NCBI RefSeq assembly: GCF_963678225.1
Contig: NZ_OY782764.1
Location: forward strand, 767,001-831,000
Direction: 5' to 3'
DNA length: 64,000 bases
Source of the DNA: an uncultured Cohaesibacter sp.
GTDB taxonomy: Bacteria; Pseudomonadota; Alphaproteobacteria; Rhizobiales; Cohaesibacteraceae
Positions 57,265-64,000 of the stretch are shown here, piece by piece (the stretch's first letter is position 1; every line of letters starts with the position of its first letter). The notes under the pieces were generated by a model. It was not told the origin of the DNA. It made no database searches and was given only the letters and a program-made list of their open reading frames with translations. The position numbers and the translations under genes were made by a program.

Positions 57265-60252
57265 TTATTCGGCAAACGCATCATCAAGAAAGGCCCTGAG
57301 CTGGTTCATATGCCTGCTCATCAGACCGGTAGCTGTCGCTGCGGATGCCGGACGCCCTACATAGGCCGGCCGTTTAACACTCGCATCAATCTGGTTGAGA
57401 ACCCATTCCATATAAGGCTCAATGAAGGTCCAGGAGCCCTGGTTCTTCGGCTCTTCCTGACACCAGACCATATCGGCCTGCTTGAAGCGCCCCAGTTCCT
57501 TGATCAGGGTCTTTGCCGGGAATGGATAGAGCTGCTCGACACGCATCAGATAGACATCATTGATGCCGCGTTTCTCGCGCTCTTCATAAAGATCGTAATA
57601 GACCTTACCCGAACACAGAATGACACGACGGATCTTGTCATCTGACGCCAGCTTGATTTCCTGGTTGGGCCGGATCTCTGCATCATCCCAGAGCACTCGA
57701 TGGAATGTGCTACCCGCACCAAGCTCGGCGAGATTGGATACCGCACGTTTGTGGCGCAACAGGCTTTTGGGCGTCATAAGGATCAGCGGCTTGCGGAAGC
57801 TACGTCTCACCTGACGGCGCAGAATATGGAAATAGTTGGCCGGCGTGGAGCAGTTGGCCACCTGAATGTTATCCTCAGCACAAGACTGAAGATAGCGTTC
57901 AAGGCGAGCCGAGCTATGCTCTGGACCCTGTCCTTCATATCCGTGTGGCAGCAGAACCACCAAACCGGACGCACGAAGCCATTTGCGTTCTGCGGAAGAA
58001 AGGAACTGATCGAACACCACCTGGGCACCGTTGGCAAAATCGCCGAACTGGGCTTCCCACATGGTCAACCCACCCGGCTCAGCCAGAGAGTAGCCATATT
58101 CAAAACCAAGAACAGCTTCTTCCGAGAGCATCGAGTTGATGACCTCATAGCGGTTCTGGCCCTTGCCAACATGGTTGAGCGGGATATAACGGCTTTCATC
58201 CTGCTGATCATACAGAACCGTATGACGCTGAGAGAAAGTACCGCGTTCACTATCCTGACCGGAGAGACGCACCGGATATCCCTCACGAACCAGAGAACCA
58301 AAGGCCAGCGACTCAGCGGTTGCCCAATCAATTCCCTCACCGGTCTCCATCATCTTGGCTCGGTTATTGAGGAACCGCTGCACCGTGCGGTGAACATTGA
58401 AGCCCTCGGGAACCGTTGTCAGCTTTTCGCCGATTTCCCTGAGTTCGTCTACGTCAACACCGGTGTTGCCCGATCGACGATCATCTTCGGCGCTGGCGGT
58501 CGTCAGACCAGACCATTTACCGTCGAACCAGTCCGCCTTGTTGGGGGAGAAGCTCTGGCCGGCCTCGAATTCATCATCCAGCATCTTACGCACATCGGCA
58601 CGCATCTGCTCGAAATCTTCCGGCGTAATGACCCCTTCGGCAATCAACTGATCTGCATAACGCTGCAGGCTGGTTGGGTGCTTGCGGATCTTCTTATACA
58701 TCAGCGGCTGGGTAAAGGCCGGTTCGTCACCTTCGTTGTGACCGAAACGGCGATAGCAGAACATGTCGATCACGACTGGTTTGCCAAACAGCTGACGGAA
58801 TTCCGTGGCGATCTTGGCTGCAAACACCACCGATTCCGGGTCGTCCCCATTACAGTGGAAGATCGGAGCCTCAATCATCTTGGCCAGATCAGACGGATAA
58901 GGGGACGAACGCGAGAAACGCGGATAAGTCGTAAAGCCGATCTGGTTGTTGATGATGAAGTGGATAGAGCCGCCGGTCCGATGGCCTCTGAGGCCGGAAA
59001 GGCCGAAACACTCAGCCACAACGCCCTGCCCGGCAAAGGCCGCGTCCCCGTGGATCAGCAACGGCAGCACCGAGGTGCGATCCACTTCCGTGGTTTCGAT
59101 GAACTTGCCATCGTCCGCAGAGAGCTGGTCCTGCTTGGCGCGCGCCTTACCCAGAACAACCGGGTTCACGATCTCAAGGTGAGATGGGTTTGCCGTCAGC
59201 GACAGATGCACATTGTTATCATCGAAAGACCGGTCCGAAGAGGCACCAAGGTGATATTTCACGTCACCGGAGCCTTCCACATCGTCAGGTGTAATAGACC
59301 CACCCTTGAATTCGTGGAAAATAGCCCGATGCGGTTTGCCCATTACCTGACTTAGAACGTTAAGGCGACCACGGTGGGCCATGCCGAACACGATCTGCTT
59401 GACGCCCATGGCGCCGCCACGCTTGATAATCTGTTCAAGCGCGGGAATAAGCGACTCGCCACCATCAAGGCCGAAGCGCTTGGTGCCAGTATATTTGACG
59501 TCGAGGAATTTCTCGAAGCCTTCCGCTTCCACCAGCTTGTAGAGAATGGCCTTCTTGCCGTTTTCGGTAAAGGCAATCTGCTTGTCCGGCCCTTCGATGC
59601 GCTCCTGAATCCAGGATTTCTCAGCCGGATCGGAAATATGCATGAATTCCACGCCAAGGGTGGAACAATAGGTCCGGCGCAGAATTTCGAGCATTTCAGG
59701 AATCGTGGCAAACTCGAGCCCCAGAACATGGTCGATGAAAATCTTGCGGGTATAATCGGCTTCGGTAAAGCCGTAGGAGGAAGGATGCAGCTCTTCGTGA
59801 TCCTTGGCATCTGCCAGATTAAGCGGATCGAGTTCTGCATGCAGGTGACCGCGCATACGATAAGCGCGAATCATCATGAGAGCGCGAACAGAATCGCGCG
59901 TTGCCTGCTGAACGGCAGCATCGGTCAGTTCCACACCCTGACCCTGCGCCTTGCTTTTCAGCTTGTCGCCCAGCTTTTTCTCATCGACGACAAAGTCGCC
60001 GCCAGCCAACGCAGAGACCAACTCACCATTGGTCGTTGGAGGCCAGTCATCTCGCTTCCAGGATGCGCCACGCGCATTCGCGGCAATGTCACCGCTATCA
60101 TCCTGCAAATCCTTGAAGAAGACTCGCCACTCTTCTTCTACAGATGTCGGATCTTTCTGAAAACGGGCATAAAGATCTTCGATATAAGACGCGTTACCTC
60201 CATAGAGGAAGGAAGATAACGCAAACGCTTCATTTGCGTCCTGACGTGCCAT
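57265..60252 (-). CDS. sucA: 2-oxoglutarate dehydrogenase E1 component
   Basis: A 995-residue thiamine-diphosphate enzyme. N-terminal SFLYGGNASYIEDLYARFQKDP (E2-binding tail), HRGRLNVLSQVMGKP, the ThDP motif GDAAFAGQGVVAECFGLS to NNQIGFTT, and the C-terminal RPSVE-type domain ending LMSRHMNQLRAFLDDAFAE. It decarboxylates 2-oxoglutarate in the TCA cycle. The ATG at 60252 starts MARQDANEAFALSS, matching family N termini; 35 extra codons upstream are unlikely. Confidence 0.97.
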   Translation of the reverse strand: MARQDANEAFALSSFLYGGNASYIEDLYARFQKDPTSVEEEWRVFFKDLQDDSGDIAANARGASWKRDDWPPTTNGELVSALAGGDFVVDEKKLGDKLKSKAQGQGVELTDAAVQQATRDSVRALMMIRAYRMRGHLHAELDPLNLADAKDHEELHPSSYGFTEADYTRKIFIDHVLGLEFATIPEMLEILRRTYCSTLGVEFMHISDPAEKSWIQERIEGPDKQIAFTENGKKAILYKLVEAEGFEKFLDVKYTGTKRFGLDGGESLIPALEQIIKRGGAMGVKQIVFGMAHRGRLNVLSQVMGKPHRAIFHEFKGGSITPDDVEGSGDVKYHLGASSDRSFDDNNVHLSLTANPSHLEIVNPVVLGKARAKQDQLSADDGKFIETTEVDRTSVLPLLIHGDAAFAGQGVVAECFGLSGLRGHRTGGSIHFIINNQIGFTTYPRFSRSSPYPSDLAKMIEAPIFHCNGDDPESVVFAAKIATEFRQLFGKPVVIDMFCYRRFGHNEGDEPAFTQPLMYKKIRKHPTSLQRYADQLIAEGVITPEDFEQMRADVRKMLDDEFEAGQSFSPNKADWFDGKWSGLTTASAEDDRRSGNTGVDVDELREIGEKLTTVPEGFNVHRTVQRFLNNRAKMMETGEGIDWATAESLAFGSLVREGYPVRLSGQDSERGTFSQRHTVLYDQQDESRYIPLNHVGKGQNRYEVINSMLSEEAVLGFEYGYSLAEPGGLTMWEAQFGDFANGAQVVFDQFLSSAERKWLRASGLVVLLPHGYEGQGPEHSSARLERYLQSCAEDNIQVANCSTPANYFHILRRQVRRSFRKPLILMTPKSLLRHKRAVSNLAELGAGSTFHRVLWDDAEIRPNQEIKLASDDKIRRVILCSGKVYYDLYEEREKRGINDVYLMRVEQLYPFPAKTLIKELGRFKQADMVWCQEEPKNQGSWTFIEPYMEWVLNQIDASVKRPAYVGRPASAATATGLMSRHMNQLRAFLDDAFAE

Positions 60253-60375
60253 CGCCACCACCGCCGAACCTTCGTTCGGTCTCTTTTTTTCTAGCTCAGC
60301 ACCATTGCTGAACTGATCTGCTGCCACGAGATAGGTACAATCCCTATCTCGCAGCAATAACGTAATGTCGCGCTT

Positions 60376-61287
60376 TTACTTATCTTTGAGCAAGTCAACC
60401 AAAGTGGTACCGAGACTTGCCGGAGAAGGCGAAACGCGGATCCCTGCGCTTTCCATCGCAGCAATTTTATCTTCAGCCCCGCCTTTTCCGCCGGAAATCA
60501 CGGCACCTGCGTGCCCCATTGTCCGGCCGGGAGGAGCCGTGCGGCCAGCAATAAAGCCGACCATTGGCTTCTTGCGCCCTTTTTCTGCCTGCTCCTTGAG
60601 CCATTCGGCAGCATCCTCTTCAGCGGATCCACCAATCTCACCAATCATGATGATGGATTCCGTTTCCGGATCATCAAGGAACAGATCCAGCACATCGATA
60701 AATTCGGTGCCTTTGACCGGATCACCGCCAATCCCTACGGCAGTGGTCTGGCCCAGACCCTCATTCGTCGTCTGAAACACTGCTTCATACGTAAGCGTGC
60801 CGGATCGGGAAACAATACCAACCGAGCCTTTCTTGAAGATGGAACCGGGCATAATACCGATTTTGCATTCTTCAGGGGTAAGGACACCGGGGCAGTTCGG
60901 GCCAAGAAGACGGGAATTGGAGTTTTCAAGGCGCTGCTTGACCTTCACCATATCCACCACGGGAATCCCTTCGGTGATACAGGTGATGAATTCAACGCCG
61001 GCATCAATCGCCTCGATAATTGCAGCAGCAGCCCCTGCAGGCGGCACATAGATCACCGAAGCTGTGGCGCCGGTTGCGTCCTTGGCTTCCTTCACATTGG
61101 CAAAGATCGGCAGCTCGGCAGCACATTCAACGCCGGAAGACCAGGTTTCCCCACCCTTCTTGGGATGAACACCTGCCACCATTTTCGTGCCGAAATAATT
61201 GAGAGCCTGCTCGGTGTGAAACGTACCGGTTTTACCGGTCAGACCCTGCACGATGATTTTAGTATCTTTGTTGACAAGAATGGACAT
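60376..61287 (-). CDS. sucD: Succinyl-CoA synthetase alpha subunit
   Basis: A 303-residue CoA-ligase. [20 protein letters not shown] binds CoA; the phosphohistidine lies in [18 protein letters not shown] near the end. It makes succinate and GTP/ATP with the beta subunit, whose gene ends five bases upstream. 123 bases separate it from sucA. Confidence 0.97.
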   Translation of the reverse strand: MSILVNKDTKIIVQGLTGKTGTFHTEQALNYFGTKMVAGVHPKKGGETWSSGVECAAELPIFANVKEAKDATGATASVIYVPPAGAAAAIIEAIDAGVEFITCITEGIPVVDMVKVKQRLENSNSRLLGPNCPGVLTPEECKIGIMPGSIFKKGSVGIVSRSGTLTYEAVFQTTNEGLGQTTAVGIGGDPVKGTEFIDVLDLFLDDPETESIIMIGEIGGSAEEDAAEWLKEQAEKGRKKPMVGFIAGRTAPPGRTMGHAGAVISGGKGGAEDKIAAMESAGIRVSPSPASLGTTLVDLLKDK

Positions 61288-61291
61288 CGAA

Positions 61292-62488
61292 TTAGGCCCC
61301 CTTCACAGCTGCGACGATTTTCTGAGCGGCATCGTTGAGATCATCAGCAGGAATGACATTGAGATCGCTTTCAGCGATCAATTTCTTGCCTTCTTCAACA
61401 CGCGTGCCTTCCAGTCGCACCACGAGGGGCACTTCAAGCCCGACTTCCTGAACAGCCGTCAACACACCTTGCGCAATCACATCGCACCGCATAATTCCGC
61501 CAAAGATGTTGACCAGAATGCCCTTCACATTGGGATCAGAGGTAATGATCTTGAAGGCCGCAGTCACCTTTTCAACGCTCGCCCCGCCACCAACATCAAG
61601 GAAGTTGGCCGGTTCAGCTCCGTAAAGCTTGATGATGTCCATAGTGGCCATCGCAAGACCAGCGCCGTTCACCATGCAACCGATATTGCCATCAAGGGCC
61701 ACATAGGCAAGATCATATTTGGAGGCTTCGATCTCCTTGGCGTCTTCTTCGGTCTTGTCGCGAAGCGCCATCACATCGGGATGACGGAACAGCGCATTGC
61801 CATCAAAGGACACCTTGGCGTCCAACACACGCAGACGCTGATTTTCCATGACGATCAGAGGGTTGATCTCGAGAAGGGACATATCCTTCTCGACGAAAGC
61901 CTTGTAGAGGATCGGGAAGAGATGCATGCCATCATCGCGTGCAGTGCCTTCCAGTTTCAGCGCATCGCACAACGCGATGGCATTGTCCGCCGTCACGCCC
62001 GCATCCGGATTGATCGGCACGGTGAGGATCTTGTCCGGTGTCTCTTCGGCAACAGCTTCGATATCCATGCCGCCTTCGGTCGAAACCACGAAGGCAACGC
62101 GACCGCTTGTACGGTCGACAAGGATGGATAGATAGAGCTCTCGGTCAATATCGGCACCATCTTCGATATAGATGCGATTGACCTGCTTACCGGCTTCGCC
62201 GGTCTGGTTCGTTACCAGGGTTGACCCCAGCATCTGTCCGACAAACTCGACAACTTCCTCTTTCGAGAAAGCGAGTCGAACACCCCCTTTTTCGCCAGCA
62301 GACTCTTCTTTGAATTTGCCTTTGCCGCGACCGCCCGCGTGAATCTGGGATTTAACCACCCAGAGCGGACCGCCCAGTTTTTCTGCAACAGCACCTGCTT
62401 CATCAGCGGAAAAGATGGGCAAACCGTCAGCGACGGGCGCACCATATTCCTTAAGCAAGGCCTTAGCCTGATACTCATGAATATTCAT
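61292..62488 (-). CDS. sucC: Succinyl-CoA synthetase beta subunit
   Basis: 398 residues, ATP-grasp type: [55 protein letters not shown]. Start 62488 has AGGGGAG upstream; the frame's earlier ATG at 62617 is unsupported. Cotranscribed with sucD. The 262-base gap to mdh contains a nine-base-pair stem at 62696-62727 without a T run. Confidence 0.97.
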   Translation of the reverse strand: MNIHEYQAKALLKEYGAPVADGLPIFSADEAGAVAEKLGGPLWVVKSQIHAGGRGKGKFKEESAGEKGGVRLAFSKEEVVEFVGQMLGSTLVTNQTGEAGKQVNRIYIEDGADIDRELYLSILVDRTSGRVAFVVSTEGGMDIEAVAEETPDKILTVPINPDAGVTADNAIALCDALKLEGTARDDGMHLFPILYKAFVEKDMSLLEINPLIVMENQRLRVLDAKVSFDGNALFRHPDVMALRDKTEEDAKEIEASKYDLAYVALDGNIGCMVNGAGLAMATMDIIKLYGAEPANFLDVGGGASVEKVTAAFKIITSDPNVKGILVNIFGGIMRCDVIAQGVLTAVQEVGLEVPLVVRLEGTRVEEGKKLIAESDLNVIPADDLNDAAQKIVAAVKGA

Positions 62489-62750
62489 GGGATCTCCCCT
62501 AATCTTTGGATCGGCCTGATGAACACCGTGAGCAAGCGCCACCAGACTGGTCTTTGCTTGTGGTCTTAATGCACCACTCCCGCGCGCTTCCCGATCCATC
62601 CCCATGGGCCGTTTCACGCTTGGAAGTGATGCAAAAATTTAGGCCGGGGAATTCCTGAGCCGTAAGCCAGGAGCACAGGAAAGCCCGGTATCAATCCCTC
62701 TCGATTGTTCAAGCCGTCTCAAGAGGGGGGATCTCAATCGCCTATCTTAC

Positions 62751-63864
<1,114 letters not shown>

Positions 63865-64000
63865 TTATAACCTTGAACAATCTTCCAGATATTCGTCTGA
63901 TTGCATTTCGGTGAGACGGGAGGCCGTACGATCAAACTCGAAGGCCTCTGTTCCGTTCATATTATGCGCCAAATCGAACTGGGAAACCTTGGCCAACGCG
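63865..64000 (-). CDS. zapE: Cell division protein ZapE (AFG1-like ATPase), C-terminal end only
   Basis: The last 44 codons, read from 63999 to a TAA at 63865-63867, encode ALAKVSQFDLAHN then TEAFEFDRTASRLTEMQS and DEYLED. The E-F-x-F-x-R-T-x-S-R-L-x-E-M-Q-S pattern is the ZapE/AFG1 C terminus. The rest of the gene lies outside the window. zapE directly before mdh is the common order in Hyphomicrobiales, which supports the call. Confidence 0.8.
   Translation of the reverse strand, partial: ALAKVSQFDLAHNMNGTEAFEFDRTASRLTEMQSDEYLEDCSRL

Noticed and set aside
57700-59355. 551-codon plus-strand frame
   Set aside because: Antisense to sucA, a well-conserved gene.

Overview
This window looks like chromosomal DNA of an alphaproteobacterium of the Hyphomicrobiales (Rhizobiales) type, probably a marine or host-associated heterotroph of the Cohaesibacter kind. 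Family and genus are inference. The supporting observations are: gene order zapE-mdh-sucC-sucD-sucA-sucB-lpd; an F1-only operon atpHAGDC next to priA; an L21 protein with the long C-terminal extension seen in this group; the block obgE-proB-proA-nadD-rsfS-rlmH-(EnvC-like)-ctpA-(YibQ-like)-rppH; and CtrA-type boxes in front of chemotaxis genes.

Left part (1-25 kb) is accessory, nutrient-scavenging DNA. (a) 1-7.7 kb: two LysR regulators, an M20 amidohydrolase, a TRAP transporter (dctQ-dctM-dctP) with a creatininase-family hydrolase inserted between dctM and dctP, and a fumarylpyruvate-hydrolase-like FAH enzyme. (b) 7.9-9.0 kb: a two-TM protein of unknown function. (c) 9.2-15.4 kb: one probable operon gntR-dctP-dctQ-dctM-class II aldolase-FGGY kinase with a clear sigma70 promoter and a palindromic operator in front of gntR. 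It fits uptake, phosphorylation and aldol cleavage of a sugar-like substrate. (d) 15.9-21.3 kb: a peptide/nickel-type ABC system (binding protein plus two permeases, no ATPase gene nearby) behind two GATase-like proteins, with a divergent unrecognised gene. Two near-identical inverted repeats sit in its two promoter regions. (e) 21.6-25.2 kb: a SitABCD-type manganese/iron ABC transporter with a possible Mur/Fur-type operator.

Middle part (25.5-39.4 kb): tRNA-Ser(CGA), a MAPEG protein, rplU-rpmA, two GNAT acetyltransferases, then the conserved housekeeping block obgE to rppH (ribosome assembly, proline and NAD synthesis, cell-wall hydrolase control, RNA decay). 39.4-44.1 kb holds two tandem methyl-accepting chemotaxis proteins. 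Each has a perfect GTTAA-N7-TTAA box about 75 bp upstream of its start.

Right part (44.3-64 kb) is core energy metabolism, mostly on the minus strand: atpHAGDC, priA, then on the plus strand a transaldolase-like fsaA/talC gene, xerC and a small secreted Cys-rich protein, and finally lpd, sucB, sucA, sucD, sucC, mdh and the 3' end of zapE. TCA-cycle genes from malate dehydrogenase to the 2-oxoglutarate dehydrogenase complex are therefore grouped.

No insertion sequence, phage, CRISPR array or rRNA was seen. The most rewarding novelties are regulatory (paired CtrA-type boxes, the paired ABC-cluster repeats, the inverted repeat in the mdh leader) and two catabolic clusters of unknown substrate.
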